Source: Alteromonadaceae bacterium XY-R5 (GTDB lineage: Bacteria > Pseudomonadota > Gammaproteobacteria > Enterobacterales > Alteromonadaceae). Taken from it: a stretch of DNA of 64,000 nucleotides. Made by a program: the position numbers and the translations under genes. Numbering within the stretch: the stretch's first letter is position 1; every line of letters begins with the position of its first letter. The stretch is taken from the NCBI GenBank assembly GCA_001660395.1, contig LXWE01000004.1:124001-188000 (forward strand), in the 5' to 3' direction. The notes beneath the pieces are model-generated. The model did no database searches, was not told where the DNA came from, and saw nothing but the letters and a program-made list of their open reading frames with translations. Positions 1-9,384 of this stretch are shown here, one piece after another.

Positions 1-1701
1 GATCATTCCGCCCAGAACAATGGTGCCGCCGTCATCAACAATTACGGTCGTTTTGATCTCGCGCTTATTAATCGAAATATCTACCGATGTGGCACCGCTG
101 ACACTGGACACTTCCTGTTCAATGGTTAACTGAACCGCGTTACCTTCATTAATTTGTGGTGTCACTTTCAGCTTGGTACCCACTTCCTGACGATCAACGG
201 TCGTGAATGGATTACTGTTGTCAGATCCACTGGTAGAACCGGTAATGATGGGAACTTCCTGACCGACGATGAAATAGGCTTCTTCGTTATCCATAGTCGT
301 CAGGTGCGGCGTGGATAATACATTGGAATTAGTGTCAGAACTTACCGCTTGTAATACTGCACCCCAGCCATCTTTAATGACGCCGACCATAAAGCCATTT
401 AGGTTACCTAACAGGCTGGCAAGGCTGCTGTAATCGCCAGTGGTTTCAGTCGTGTAGCTATAGGTTTCACCGTCACTGTTAACCCCTGTGGTGGTATCGG
501 TGGTGGATTCTGATTCTTTTAGTGCTACCGCGAGTGAGCCAATCGGCACCACGCCGTTCGTAAACTGTTGGCCGCCGCCGCTTTCGCTGGCCCATTGCAC
601 GCCGACTGTGGTGCCATCGCCTTCGTACACTTCAACGATAATGGCTTCCACTTGTACCTGAGCTCGACGGATATCAAGCTGACGGATGACTTCCTGCAGT
701 TCGCTCATCATGTCTGGTTCGGCGGTAATGACCAGGGCATTTGAATCCGGATGAGCTTCAATACTGATGTCGCGGTTTTTGGTGGTCTTTTTGGTGCTGC
801 CACCCTGTTCTTCTGCCTGAATGCTGGCGCTGACGCCCTGTAATACTTTAACCAGGTCTTCTGCTTTGGCGTAGTTCAGGAAAATAACCCGTGTATTGCC
901 GCTGGTCTTTAGCTCTTGATCCATTCGCTTGATTAGGTCAATCAGGCGTTTACGGGCCTTGATATCACCGCTAATCAGAATGCTGTTGGTGCGATCATCG
1001 GCAACTAAACGGGGGGCAGATTTGCCTGCAGCATTGGCCTTATCCTGAGATTTGTTAATGCTGTCAATAATACGCACCATTTCAGACGCTGAGGCATATT
1101 TAAGGCTCACTACTTCGACTTCTTCGTCACCGGCTTTATCAACGCGTTCGATGATTTCGACCAAACGGTTTACCACAGCAGCGCGGCCTGTCAGCATCAT
1201 TACGTTAGACGGATCGTGGCTGACTACATTACCACCACCGGCCTGGTCATTTAACTGACGTAAAATAGGTGCAAGTTCACGCACGGGCACATTGTATACA
1301 GGTACTACGCGGGTGATCATTTCGTCACCATCAAAGCTATTGCCATCGATGACCGGAATATTTGAGGTTTTGGCGTCTTTTGAACGCACAACTTTAAGAA
1401 CGCCGCTGGGCATTTCAACCACGGCGAAATCGTAAACCTGCAATACGTTTAAGAAGAACTGGTAATACTGCTGCTCGTTCAGCAAGTCGTAACTACGTAC
1501 GGAAATTTTGCCGCGCACATTCGGATCGACAATGATGGTTTTTTGCAGGTTTTTACCGACGATATTGATGAACTCGTTGATGTCGGTATTACGAAAGTTG
1601 GGGGAATACTCCGCGGCAAATGCACTGCTGCTGAGTGCCATGGAAGCGGCCATCAAAGCAACGCCTATACTGCGAACGAAACCTCGGCTCATTAGCCTCA
1701 T
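1..1701 (-). CDS. gspD: Type II secretion system secretin GspD (3' end beyond window)
   Basis: Outer-membrane secretin of the type II secretion system, the multimeric channel through which folded exoproteins leave the periplasm. The 567 visible residues run open to the window edge, so the end of the secretin domain is missing. A signal peptide (basic MRLMSRGFVR, hydrophobic core, SSAFAAE cleavage region) is followed by repeated N-domains rich in secretin patterns such as VRELAPIL, VEIIERVDK and VQVEAIIVEV, then the start of the secretin core (VPIITGSTSG, LGGMI). The ATG at 1701 has a good GAGGAAG ribosome site. It begins 17 nt after gspC stops, so the two genes form the start of a gsp operon. 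Identification rests on motif order and context and is secure. Confidence 0.95.
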   Translation of the reverse strand, partial: MRLMSRGFVRSIGVALMAASMALSSSAFAAEYSPNFRNTDINEFINIVGKNLQKTIIVDPNVRGKISVRSYDLLNEQQYYQFFLNVLQVYDFAVVEMPSGVLKVVRSKDAKTSNIPVIDGNSFDGDEMITRVVPVYNVPVRELAPILRQLNDQAGGGNVVSHDPSNVMMLTGRAAVVNRLVEIIERVDKAGDEEVEVVSLKYASASEMVRIIDSINKSQDKANAAGKSAPRLVADDRTNSILISGDIKARKRLIDLIKRMDQELKTSGNTRVIFLNYAKAEDLVKVLQGVSASIQAEEQGGSTKKTTKNRDISIEAHPDSNALVITAEPDMMSELQEVIRQLDIRRAQVQVEAIIVEVYEGDGTTVGVQWASESGGGQQFTNGVVPIGSLAVALKESESTTDTTTGVNSDGETYSYTTETTGDYSSLASLLGNLNGFMVGVIKDGWGAVLQAVSSDTNSNVLSTPHLTTMDNEEAYFIVGQEVPIITGSTSGSDNSNPFTTVDRQEVGTKLKVTPQINEGNAVQLTIEQEVSSVSGATSVDISINKREIKTTVIVDDGGTIVLGGMI

Positions 1702-1718
1702 ACTCAACTTCCTCACAA

Positions 1719-2660
1719 TTACTCGTCCTCTTCAGGGAGGTCTAAATACAGGGTCAGCAACTCATCATCTCGACTGACGGTCAGTTGAAGCGCCGGGCTG
1801 TTCCTCAGCTCTGCTAACGCTTCCATTGATTGCTGTGCATCGGTTAAATCCAGCCCATTTATTTCAGTCACTATGTCGCCGGACTTCAGACCAACGGCTT
1901 CAAATAACGCAGGCTTTTTGCCTGGGCTGACTTTGTAACCGGCCAGTTCGCCGTCTTTCTGGAATGGGCTGATACTAATATAATCGGTAAAATCGCTGGG
2001 TTTGCCACGCAAAGCTTCAGTTGCCTCACTCATATTGTCCGGCAGGGTGCGTTTTTGCTTACGTTCTTCTGCTGCTAAGCGGCTGACACGACCTGGCGGC
2101 TGTTCATCTGAGCGCTCTTTTGCAGGAGTGCCAGGCTTACTAAAATCTAACCCGTCCAACATCAGGGTTTCGTTACGTGCCCCGTTGCGAATTATGACCC
2201 GGTCTACGTAGACCTGTTGTAAAAATGCATTGGTGTTATCAATTTTGTCGCCAATGCCGTAGGTATTTTGTTTACCCTGATTTTCAATAATTGCCGCACC
2301 TGCGTTTTCAATGTCACTGGACACCACGCCTGTTAAGGTGAGACGCAAACTGGTTTCCGGCGCATCAATAACCTGAGCAGGCTCAACAGCCTGTTTGCTG
2401 GCATCGCCAAATAAATTGAGGCGTTGCACGGCAGCGATATTTGCGCCCGAAGATGTAGCGCTGCTCGCGGGCGATATTTTCCCGGGTTTTGGTGCTTTCA
2501 CGGACTGCGTTACCGGGGCCGGAAGCAGGCGCCAGCTGAGCTCTGCCGCATAGGCAAGCAAATATAAACCTAACAACGCCGCAACAAACCAGTGGCACTG
2601 GCGTTGATAACGCTGAAAGAGTAGCCATATAGAGGTAAGAGAGTTGTTGCTGAGCGCCAT
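1719..2660 (-). CDS. gspC: Type II secretion inner-membrane protein GspC
   Basis: Inner-membrane clamp protein that links the cytoplasmic-membrane platform of the type II secretion machine to the GspD secretin. It has a short cytoplasmic N-terminus, one membrane segment (roughly CHWFVAALLGLYLLAYAAEL), a periplasmic homology region around LRLTLTGVVSS and IGDKI, and a C-terminal PDZ domain (GLKSGDIVTEINGLDL). The reading frame extends upstream to 2702, but a promoter-like element covers that ATG, so I start at the next ATG (MALSNN, 314 aa). No strong ribosome site is visible for either start. gspD follows after 17 nt. Confidence 0.9.
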   Translation of the reverse strand: MALSNNSLTSIWLLFQRYQRQCHWFVAALLGLYLLAYAAELSWRLLPAPVTQSVKAPKPGKISPASSATSSGANIAAVQRLNLFGDASKQAVEPAQVIDAPETSLRLTLTGVVSSDIENAGAAIIENQGKQNTYGIGDKIDNTNAFLQQVYVDRVIIRNGARNETLMLDGLDFSKPGTPAKERSDEQPPGRVSRLAAEERKQKRTLPDNMSEATEALRGKPSDFTDYISISPFQKDGELAGYKVSPGKKPALFEAVGLKSGDIVTEINGLDLTDAQQSMEALAELRNSPALQLTVSRDDELLTLYLDLPEEDE

Positions 2661-2700
2661 TCGATTAATTATCTGATTTTTTGTAATACTTAACCCGACC

Positions 2701-2730
2701 ATGATAGCGGTATGCTAAGGGGGGTGACAA
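2701..2730 (-). promoter_or_regulatory. Predicted sigma-70 promoter of gspCD
   Basis: A TTGTCA -35 (2725-2730) and a TATCAT -10 (2701-2706) are separated by 18 bp on the minus strand. Transcription would begin near 2694, downstream of the upstream in-frame ATG of gspC, which supports the start at 2660. Recognised by eye only. Confidence 0.5.
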
Positions 2731-2774
2731 CTTTATTCCGAATTTGTTACTAAAAAATTACATCTATAAATCTT

Positions 2775-3182
2775 ATGAATATGAAAACAAATAAACCCGA
2801 GCAATCTCAAGGTGTTCGGTTAGATAAATGGTTGTGGGCTGCGCGCTTCTGCAAAACCCGAACCCTGGCCAGAGACTTGGTTCAATCGGGCAAGGTGCAA
2901 TATAATAATCAGCGTAGCAAACCCAGCAGGCTAGTAGAGTTGGGCGCAGTGGTGAAAGTTCCCCAGGGCTTTGATATTAAGGAAGTGGTTATCAAACAGC
3001 TGGAAGAAAACAGACGCAGTGCGCCGTTGGCCCAATTGATGTACGAAGAAACGCCCGACAGTATTGCTCAGCGAGAAAAAAATGCTGAGGCAAGAAAACT
3101 GAGCGCGTTTCATAGCCCTAAGCCGGATCATCGTCCGGACAAAAAACAGCGTCGACAAATCATTCGTTTTAAACAGCAGTAG
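2775..3182 (+). CDS. hslR: Heat-shock protein 15, ribosome-associated S4 RNA-binding protein
   Basis: Hsp15 binds free 50S subunits carrying nascent chains that stalled during heat shock and helps recycle them. The 135-aa product starts with an S4 RNA-binding domain (VRLDKWLWAARFCKTRTLA, about residues 14-70, with the typical LVQSGKV turn) and ends in a lysine/arginine-rich tail (KPDHRPDKKQRRQIIRFK), as in the family. The gene lies 9 nt upstream of hslO on the same strand, the same pairing as in enteric bacteria, so the two are probably co-transcribed. A second possible ATG lies two codons downstream of the chosen start. Confidence 0.93.
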   Translation: MNMKTNKPEQSQGVRLDKWLWAARFCKTRTLARDLVQSGKVQYNNQRSKPSRLVELGAVVKVPQGFDIKEVVIKQLEENRRSAPLAQLMYEETPDSIAQREKNAEARKLSAFHSPKPDHRPDKKQRRQIIRFKQQ

Positions 3183-3191
3183 TAGAGAAAT

Positions 3192-4085
3192 ATGCAGTCA
3201 TTTGATCAATTACATCGATATCTTTTTCAGGGCGCCAATGTGCGCGGCGAAATGGTGCGTTTACAGGAAAGCTACCAGGCGATTCTGGACTCTTATCCTT
3301 ATCCTCAGGCGATCCAAAAGGTATTGGGCGAATTGATGGCGGTAACCAGCTTGCTGACGGCCACGCTGAAATTTGAGGGTGACATCTCTGTGCAGTTGCA
3401 AAGTGAAGGTGTGCTTAAGTATGCCGTGGTCAATGGTAACAATCAGCAACAGTTACGCGGTGTGGCGCGCTGGGATGAGAGTGTCGAAACACTACCTGAG
3501 CACTTTAGCGAATTGTTCGAGAAAGGGTATATGGTGATAACGTTGTCACCTAAAGATGGCGAACGATTCCAGGGTGTAGTGGCATTGGATAAACCCACGT
3601 TGGCTGAATGTATTGAAGGTTACTTCGCTCGGTCTGAGCAGTTGCCAACGAGAGTGTTTTTATATGCCAAACAGGATGCTCCGGCGATGGCTGGCGGTTT
3701 CCTGCTGCAAATTTTACCAGGCAGCGCCGAGACCACAGATCCGGAAGAGTTAGAGAGTTTTGAGCATTTGGCGCAATTAACTGAGACTATGACACAGGAT
3801 GAATTGTTCGCCCTGCCGGCAGAAGATGTGCTTTATCGCTTATACCATCAGGAAGACGTGGAATTATTCGAGCCTCAGTCTGTGGTATTTAAATGTACCT
3901 GCAGCCGTGAGCGTAGCGCCGGTGCCCTGGTGGGGATTGATAAGGAAGAGCTGATGCAAATGATTGCAGAAGAAGGTGCAGTGAAAATGAATTGTCAGTT
4001 CTGCCACACCGAATACAGTTTTGACGCCATTGACGTTGAAAGTATTCACGCTGGTACCTTTGGTAGCAGTTCAGCCGCTCAGTAA
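3192..4085 (+). CDS. hslO: Redox-regulated holdase chaperone Hsp33
   Basis: Cytosolic holdase that is switched on by oxidation and protects unfolding proteins during combined oxidative and heat stress. The 297-aa protein has the Hsp33 N-terminal fold ([20 protein letters not shown]) and the C-terminal zinc redox switch: CTC at 235-237 and CQFC at 268-271. All four zinc-binding cysteines are present, so the switch should work. It follows hslR by 9 nt. A 10-bp stem hairpin lies just after the stop codon. Confidence 0.96.
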   Translation: MQSFDQLHRYLFQGANVRGEMVRLQESYQAILDSYPYPQAIQKVLGELMAVTSLLTATLKFEGDISVQLQSEGVLKYAVVNGNNQQQLRGVARWDESVETLPEHFSELFEKGYMVITLSPKDGERFQGVVALDKPTLAECIEGYFARSEQLPTRVFLYAKQDAPAMAGGFLLQILPGSAETTDPEELESFEHLAQLTETMTQDELFALPAEDVLYRLYHQEDVELFEPQSVVFKCTCSRERSAGALVGIDKEELMQMIAEEGAVKMNCQFCHTEYSFDAIDVESIHAGTFGSSSAAQ

Positions 4086-4095
4086 TTAAGCACGT

Positions 4096-4126
4096 GCACC
4101 TACAGCCTTAACAGGTCTGTAGGTGC
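4096..4126. terminator. Hairpin between convergent hslO and envZ
   Basis: GCACCTACAG (4096-4105) pairs perfectly with CTGTAGGTGC (4117-4126) around an 11-nt loop. It sits in the 50-bp gap between two convergent genes. There is no clear U-run on either side, so it could be a weak bidirectional terminator or simply an mRNA 3'-end stabiliser. Confidence 0.4.
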
Positions 4127-4135
4127 TATCTCAAC

Positions 4136-5443
4136 CTAGTGATTAATGTGGGTGTGTAGAGGAAATTCTACTCTGGCGACAGCGCCACGTTCCGGGTGAT
4201 TAAACAAACTCACTTTACCATGGTGGGCGTCTACAACGCGTTTCACAATCGCTAACCCCAAACCACTGCCCTGACTGCCCCGGGCACTGTCACCCTGAGT
4301 AAAGGGCTGAAACAGAGAGTCTGCCTGTTCAGGATTAATTCCTTTGCCAAAGTCACGAATATCCATCTGGAGCTTTTTCTCTTTGCTGAGATATCGACTG
4401 TGGATAGTGACCTTTTCACTGCCATAGCGAAATGCGTTTTCGAGCAAATTATCGATCACCCGCTTGATCCCCACTTTGCCCAGGTAGATTTTCGGTAGAG
4501 GTTGTAAATCCAGCTCAATATGCTGGTCTTCACGGATATTACGCACCTGCACACAGCTTTGTATCAGTTCGTTTAAATCGACTTTCTCTGGTGGTTCAAA
4601 TCTGTCTTTGCGTACATAAGTGATGAACTGGTCGATGATTTCGTTCATATCCTCAATGTCCTGGATAATGCCGTCTTTTATCCATTCCTGGTCTTCAGGC
4701 AACATTTCGGTTGCGATACGAATTCGGGTCAGCGGCGTACGTAAATCGTGGGAGATACCAGCAGTTAACAAAGCGCGGTCGTTTTCCAGTTGCTTAATGC
4801 CTTTTGCCATTTGATTGAAGGCACTGGTTACCGCAATCATTTCGCTGGAACCCTGTTCTTTAAGCGGCGCCGGAATGCTACCACGACCCACATTGAGAGC
4901 AGCTTCCTGTAGGGCTTTGAGCGGATTATTTAAACGTCTGACAAACAACCAGCCACCGGCAACACTGAGAATACCGATGACCAGCAAATAAATCGTTAAA
5001 GGTGAAATGTCCGGTGCACTGATCCCTGACATCGGAATTGTGACCCAGACCCCCGGATTTTGAGGTGGTTTAACCCAAAACACATAAGGATCACCAGGGA
5101 CAACGCGAACAATCGCTTCGCCGCCGAGCTGGGCTGACATTTGTTCCGACAACACCTGATAATACACCGCCTGCTCTAGCCCTGCGTTTAGCGCCTGTTG
5201 CTGGGTGTAAATGCGAATACCGCCAGTGTCTAAATAGCGTTGCTGAGTCGCTTCATCGGCCTGATCCAGTTGTTGTAAAAACACCAGTTTGATCTGATTT
5301 GCCAGCAGGTTATTGATTTGTTGATAGCTGGGACGAATAAAGTAATAGGTCACAGACACATAGGAAACCACCTGATTGATCAGCAATAGCATGCCGATCA
5401 ACAACACAGTTTGGCCAAACGCGCTTTTAGGCAGGATCCGCAT
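4136..5443 (-). CDS. envZ: Osmosensor histidine kinase EnvZ
   Basis: Inner-membrane sensor kinase that phosphorylates and dephosphorylates OmpR. The 435-aa protein has two membrane segments (about 12-36 and 149-168) enclosing a periplasmic domain, a HAMP linker ([14 protein letters not shown]), the DHp H-box [13 protein letters not shown] with the phospho-acceptor His232, and an ATPase domain with N-box ([10 protein letters not shown]), G1 (DFGKGI) and G2 (GSGLGLAIV). It begins 4 nt after ompR ends, so the two form a classic two-component operon. The ligand cannot be told from sequence. Confidence 0.93.
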   Translation of the reverse strand: MRILPKSAFGQTVLLIGMLLLINQVVSYVSVTYYFIRPSYQQINNLLANQIKLVFLQQLDQADEATQQRYLDTGGIRIYTQQQALNAGLEQAVYYQVLSEQMSAQLGGEAIVRVVPGDPYVFWVKPPQNPGVWVTIPMSGISAPDISPLTIYLLVIGILSVAGGWLFVRRLNNPLKALQEAALNVGRGSIPAPLKEQGSSEMIAVTSAFNQMAKGIKQLENDRALLTAGISHDLRTPLTRIRIATEMLPEDQEWIKDGIIQDIEDMNEIIDQFITYVRKDRFEPPEKVDLNELIQSCVQVRNIREDQHIELDLQPLPKIYLGKVGIKRVIDNLLENAFRYGSEKVTIHSRYLSKEKKLQMDIRDFGKGINPEQADSLFQPFTQGDSARGSQGSGLGLAIVKRVVDAHHGKVSLFNHPERGAVARVEFPLHTHINH

Positions 5444-5447
5444 CTAA

Positions 5448-6179
5448 TCAGGCTTTACTTAGTTCGTCACCGTCGGGAACAAATACATAGCCGAGTCCCC
5501 ACACTGTTTGGATATAGCGCGGATTGGCCGGGTCGTCTTCAAGCATGCGGCGTAATCGAGACACCTGCACATCAATACTGCGTTCAAGCGCACTGTAATC
5601 TCGGCCACGGGCCAGATTCATTAGCTTGTCCCGTGACAGGGGTTCGCGAGGGTGAGTGACCAGAGATTTCAGCACGGCAAACTCGCCGCTGGTCAGTGGC
5701 ATCGGGGTGCCCTCTGAGCTCATTTCTCGGGTGGCCAGATTTAGCCGGTATTTCCCAAACTGAATGATTTGGATGTCCTGGGTTGGAGCGCCTGGCGCCT
5801 CATTAGTTTTGCGGCGCAACACCGCGCGGGCGCGGGCAAGTAACTCTCGAGGATTAAACGGTTTCGGCAGGTAATCGTCGGCACCCATTTCTAAGCCAAT
5901 AATGCGGTCAACTTCATCGCCTTTGGCGGTCAGCATAATAATCGGTAGCTCATTGTCTTTTTGGCGTAAACGACGGCAAATCGACAGGCCATCTTCACCT
6001 GGCAGCATCAGGTCTAGCACCATCAAGTGGAAGTTTTCACGTTCCAGTAACCGGTCCATCTGTTCTGCATTGGCGGCCGAGCGCACCTGAAAGCCCTGTT
6101 CTACCAGATAGCGTTCCAGCAAACTGCGCAGACGCATATCGTCGTCGACCACTAAAATTTTTGGTGTTTCCTGACCCAT
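5448..6179 (-). CDS. ompR: Response regulator OmpR
   Basis: Transcription factor that controls outer-membrane porins and other envelope genes. The 243-aa protein has a receiver domain with the acidic pocket (VVDDDMRL), phospho-acceptor Asp56 in LMVLDLMLPGEDG, the Thr switch (MLTAKGDE) and the conserved Lys (YLPKPFNPREL). A winged-helix DNA-binding domain follows (LTSGEFAVLKSLVTHP to IQTVWGLGYVF). It is the first gene of ompR-envZ and lies 91 nt downstream of the Gfo/Idh oxidoreductase gene. Confidence 0.95.
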   Translation of the reverse strand: MGQETPKILVVDDDMRLRSLLERYLVEQGFQVRSAANAEQMDRLLERENFHLMVLDLMLPGEDGLSICRRLRQKDNELPIIMLTAKGDEVDRIIGLEMGADDYLPKPFNPRELLARARAVLRRKTNEAPGAPTQDIQIIQFGKYRLNLATREMSSEGTPMPLTSGEFAVLKSLVTHPREPLSRDKLMNLARGRDYSALERSIDVQVSRLRRMLEDDPANPRYIQTVWGLGYVFVPDGDELSKA

Positions 6180-6270
6180 ACCAATACCTGTACCTATTTA
6201 TCACCTTCAAATATAAGGGAAAGACGCGTAATTCAAAAGGGGCGAACTTATTTGCAAAGCATCAGGAGTG

Positions 6271-7278
6271 TTACAAAGTTTGTCGTGTAACAGCACTGAC
6301 AATCAATTCCATCAGCAGGTTTGTTTGAGCTGCTGAGTTTCCGAGGGAGGGATGCGTGTGATTGCCCTGAATATGGTCAAGCATCGCCTGAGCGTGAAAT
6401 AATTGCACAGGTTCGGGTTTGTCCATGGCAATCATCTCAGTACCATTGGTTGTGGTTAATCGCGCCGGGGTATCTTCAAATACACTAAATTCGAGGCGAC
6501 CTTTGTCACCGTCAATCACTACCCAATCTTCGCGGGTAAAGCTATTGAAGTGCCACTGACAACTTGCAGTACAACCGCTTGTAAACTGATATGTGCAACT
6601 GATGGCATCCGGGGCCAAATAATGGTTCATTTGGTTGCCTCCTGCCGCATGCACGGATTTGGGCAGAACATCCCCGAGCAGAAAGCTAAACAGATCCAGA
6701 CCATGGCAACCGATATCATCGAAGTAGCCGCCGGGCGCCACTTTAGGGTCGGTTCGCCAGTTATACTCTGAAAGGCTATCCCTGGGATGAGCCGGACGGC
6801 AGTAGCGCCAGTGAATATGCAGCGGTTTGCCAATAGCACCCTGGGCAAGGCGTTGGTGGATGTGGCTGAACCCCGGTAATGTGCGGCGATAATATGCGAC
6901 AAATAGTGGTACATTTGCCGCAGTAAAGGCTGCCTGCATTTGTTCACATTCGGAAAAATTGAGGGCCATCGGTTTTTCTACGCAGCAAATTTTGCCCGCA
7001 GCGGCGACTTTGAGTGCGTATTCACAATGACTATCCGGCGGGGTGGCGATATATACCGCATTAACGTTGGGATCGTTAATCAGCGCGTCTGCACTGGTAT
7101 ACCAACGCTCTACATTATGGCGCTGGGCGTAGTCGGCAACACGCTCGGCACTACGGGCCATGACGGCAACCAATTCACTGCCGCTGACCTGCTGTAATGC
7201 GGGGGCACTTTTGCGTTCAGCCACATCGCCACAACCAATCATCCCCCAGCGCAGGGTTTGGTTTGCCGTTATTGTCAT
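6271..7278 (-). CDS. Gfo/Idh/MocA-family NAD(P)-dependent oxidoreductase
   Basis: Cytosolic dehydrogenase of the sugar/inositol oxidoreductase superfamily; the substrate is unknown. The N-terminal Rossmann fold shows WGMIGCGDVAERKSAPAL, the second strand YIATPPDSHCEYALK, and the family's catalytic-type CVEKPMALNFSECEQM with its EKP lysine. The C-terminal half includes GGYFDDIGCHGLDLFSFLLGD with the expected His. The reading frame extends to a TTG at 7296, but an ATG at 7278 overlaps the stop codon of prkB as TAATG, so I choose that start (335 aa). The overlap implies translational coupling to the kinase. Confidence 0.85.
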   Translation of the reverse strand: MTITANQTLRWGMIGCGDVAERKSAPALQQVSGSELVAVMARSAERVADYAQRHNVERWYTSADALINDPNVNAVYIATPPDSHCEYALKVAAAGKICCVEKPMALNFSECEQMQAAFTAANVPLFVAYYRRTLPGFSHIHQRLAQGAIGKPLHIHWRYCRPAHPRDSLSEYNWRTDPKVAPGGYFDDIGCHGLDLFSFLLGDVLPKSVHAAGGNQMNHYLAPDAISCTYQFTSGCTASCQWHFNSFTREDWVVIDGDKGRLEFSVFEDTPARLTTTNGTEMIAMDKPEPVQLFHAQAMLDHIQGNHTHPSLGNSAAQTNLLMELIVSAVTRQTL

Positions 7279-8180
7279 TACTTGTTTTCGACCCAATCCA
7301 TTTGGAAGCCGGCCCGGCGCTTTTTATCCAGCAGTTCATCGATCAGCGGGGTTAAGATCAGCTCCATGGCTAGTCCCATTTTTCCGCCGGGTACTACGAG
7401 AGTATTGATGCGCGACATAAAGGCACCATCAATCATCTTAAGCAAATAGGGGTAATCGACGTTTTTCATTTCACGGCGGAATCGCACAACAACAAAGCTC
7501 TCATCCTGCGTCGGAATTTCACGGGCACTAAATGGATTTGATGTATCCACAGTCGGGACGCGCTGAAAGTTAACGTGGGTGCGTGAAAATTGCGGAGTGA
7601 TGTAATTGAAGTAATCATCCAGGCTGCGAACGATGCTGCTCATCACGGCTTCGCGGGTGTGACCGCGGTCAGTCGTATCCCGCACGATCTTCTGAATCCA
7701 TTCCAGATTCACGATAGGTACCATGCCAACCAGCAAATCAACATGCTTGGCAACATCTGCTTCATCCGTGGCAACGCCACCGTGCAGGCCTTCATAAAAC
7801 AATAAATCAGTATTACTGGGTAAATCCTGCCATGGTGTGAAGGTACCAGGCATTTGATTAAAGGGGACGGCTTCGTCAAAGGTGTGCAGATACTGGCGGA
7901 ATTTACCGGTACCGGTTTCACCATATTCTTTAAACAGGCTTTCGAGTAACTCAAAGTCATTGGCTTTAGGGCCAAAATAACTGATATGTCGGCCTTGTTC
8001 CTGCGCTTTGCGGATTTCGACTTCCATTTCTGGTCGGGTAAAACGGTGGAAGCTATCTCCCGCTACCATAGCAGGCGACACATTCAAATTACGGAATATG
8101 TGTTTAATGGCATTGGTGGTGGTAGTGGTGCCGGCACCGGATGAACCGGTAATGGCAATTACTGGGTGTTTAACAGACAT
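7278..8180 (-). CDS. prkB: Phosphoribulokinase-like P-loop kinase PrkB
   Basis: Resembles the PrkB family of gammaproteobacteria, annotated as phosphoribulokinases although these organisms have no Calvin cycle; the physiological substrate is unsettled. The N-terminus MSVKHPVIAITGSSGAGTTT has a Walker A variant (GSSGAGTTT), and phosphoribulokinase/uridine kinase motifs follow (RPEMEVE, LLFYEGLHGG). I start at the ATG at 8180 (300 aa, with GGAG upstream) rather than the frame's upper limit at 8225, because it matches the family N-terminus. It is translationally coupled to the downstream oxidoreductase, an association that may help define its substrate. Confidence 0.88.
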   Translation of the reverse strand: MSVKHPVIAITGSSGAGTTTTTNAIKHIFRNLNVSPAMVAGDSFHRFTRPEMEVEIRKAQEQGRHISYFGPKANDFELLESLFKEYGETGTGKFRQYLHTFDEAVPFNQMPGTFTPWQDLPSNTDLLFYEGLHGGVATDEADVAKHVDLLVGMVPIVNLEWIQKIVRDTTDRGHTREAVMSSIVRSLDDYFNYITPQFSRTHVNFQRVPTVDTSNPFSAREIPTQDESFVVVRFRREMKNVDYPYLLKMIDGAFMSRINTLVVPGGKMGLAMELILTPLIDELLDKKRRAGFQMDWVENK

Positions 8181-8260
8181 AATCAGGCACTCTCCGGCGT
8201 GCAGAATCCTCCTCGACACATTCAAATGTCGGGATTCGAAACTCCGTCATTGCTACTAAC

Positions 8261-9247
8261 TTACTCTTTATTCTCTTTGTTTACTACTTTATCCAGGGAT
8301 TTTCCACAGTGAGGACAGCTGTGCAAATAAGGATGCTGATGTTTTTCCTGGTAATTTTTATAGGCTTTATCGAACAGCATAACGGCCTGGGCGCGCTCAA
8401 GCCCCAATTCCAGACGCAATTGATTGAGGGCGTGTCTGTCCTCTTCTGACAGGATGCCATCTTCAATCGCTTCTGCTGCGCGGCGCGTAAATGTTTCGCG
8501 CCGTTGGCGTAACTGTTCGGTAAAACTTGAAGCCAGGATACCGGCGGGCAAGGCGACCATGGCGGTGCCAAGTAAAGTGATAAGCCCAGTGAAAATACGC
8601 CCGAGCGGTGTGATAGGTGTGACATCGCCGTAGCCAACCGTCGTTAACGTGATAATTGCCCACCACATTGAATCAGGAATGCTGCCAAACTTATCCGGCT
8701 GTGCTTCATGCTCGAGGGCATACATGCCGCTGGCGATCAGTACCATTAAAATGCTGAGTAAAAACATCGCTGCCATGAGTACCCGATACTCTAACTGCAA
8801 CGCCTTTAGCATCATCTTCATGGCGCCAGAGTAGCGATTCAGCTTAAATACCCGGAATAAACGTAATACCCACACCAGGCGCAAATCAACGGCGAACAGC
8901 AGGCTGATATAGAAGGGCAAGATGGCCATCAAGTCTACCAGCGCCAGGGGGGACGTCATGTAGTTGATGCGTTTTCGCCAGTTTGGGTGGCTGGAGTCGT
9001 CACGTTCAACGCAACACCAAATACGCATGCCGTATTCAACCGTAAACAACGCCACCGAGAATAAGTTAAAGCTTTCCAGCAGCAGATGATGGTCGTGCAT
9101 GGAAGGCATCGACAACAGCAATACCGACATCACATTCAGCAAAATAAGGGCAACAATGCTGAGGTCGACCATTTTTCCAAGCAAGCCACTGTCGCTGGCG
9201 GGTTCGAGCAGTGCTGCAGTGATTTTTCTAAGTGTTGCCAGAGACAT
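8261..9247 (-). CDS. Voltage-gated potassium channel (Kv type, six-helix)
   Basis: Inner-membrane ion channel with the Kv layout. S1 is about 24-44, and S2 and S3 follow (LVDLMAILPFYISLLFAV). An arginine-bearing S4 (VWVLRLFRVFKLNRY) precedes S5, the pore loop TLTTVGYGDVTP with the intact potassium selectivity filter, and S6 (ALPAGILASSF). The cytosolic tail is a helical stretch ending in HSCPHCGKSLD, a single CxxC knuckle. I start at the ATG at 9247 (328 aa); an in-frame TTG lies at 9277. It stands alone between prkB and the purD terminator. The gating signal cannot be told from sequence. Confidence 0.88.
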   Translation of the reverse strand: MSLATLRKITAALLEPASDSGLLGKMVDLSIVALILLNVMSVLLLSMPSMHDHHLLLESFNLFSVALFTVEYGMRIWCCVERDDSSHPNWRKRINYMTSPLALVDLMAILPFYISLLFAVDLRLVWVLRLFRVFKLNRYSGAMKMMLKALQLEYRVLMAAMFLLSILMVLIASGMYALEHEAQPDKFGSIPDSMWWAIITLTTVGYGDVTPITPLGRIFTGLITLLGTAMVALPAGILASSFTEQLRQRRETFTRRAAEAIEDGILSEEDRHALNQLRLELGLERAQAVMLFDKAYKNYQEKHQHPYLHSCPHCGKSLDKVVNKENKE

Positions 9248-9342
9248 GCTATGGATTCCCGAGAAGGCTAAGTGCAAATGTTAGCGAGTTTGCGCCATGA
9301 AAACTACTCTGCTGACAGAGCTGTTACTGGAGTATAGCGAAT

Positions 9343-9372
9343 AAAAAAGCCGCTGAAATCAGCGGCTTTTTC
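9343..9372 (-). terminator. Rho-independent terminator of purD
   Basis: GCCGCTGA (9349-9356) and TCAGCGGC (9359-9366) form an 8-bp stem flanked by A and T runs on both sides. It could work in both directions but lies just past the purD stop. Confidence 0.85.
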
Positions 9373-9384
9373 TATCTGTTAAGA

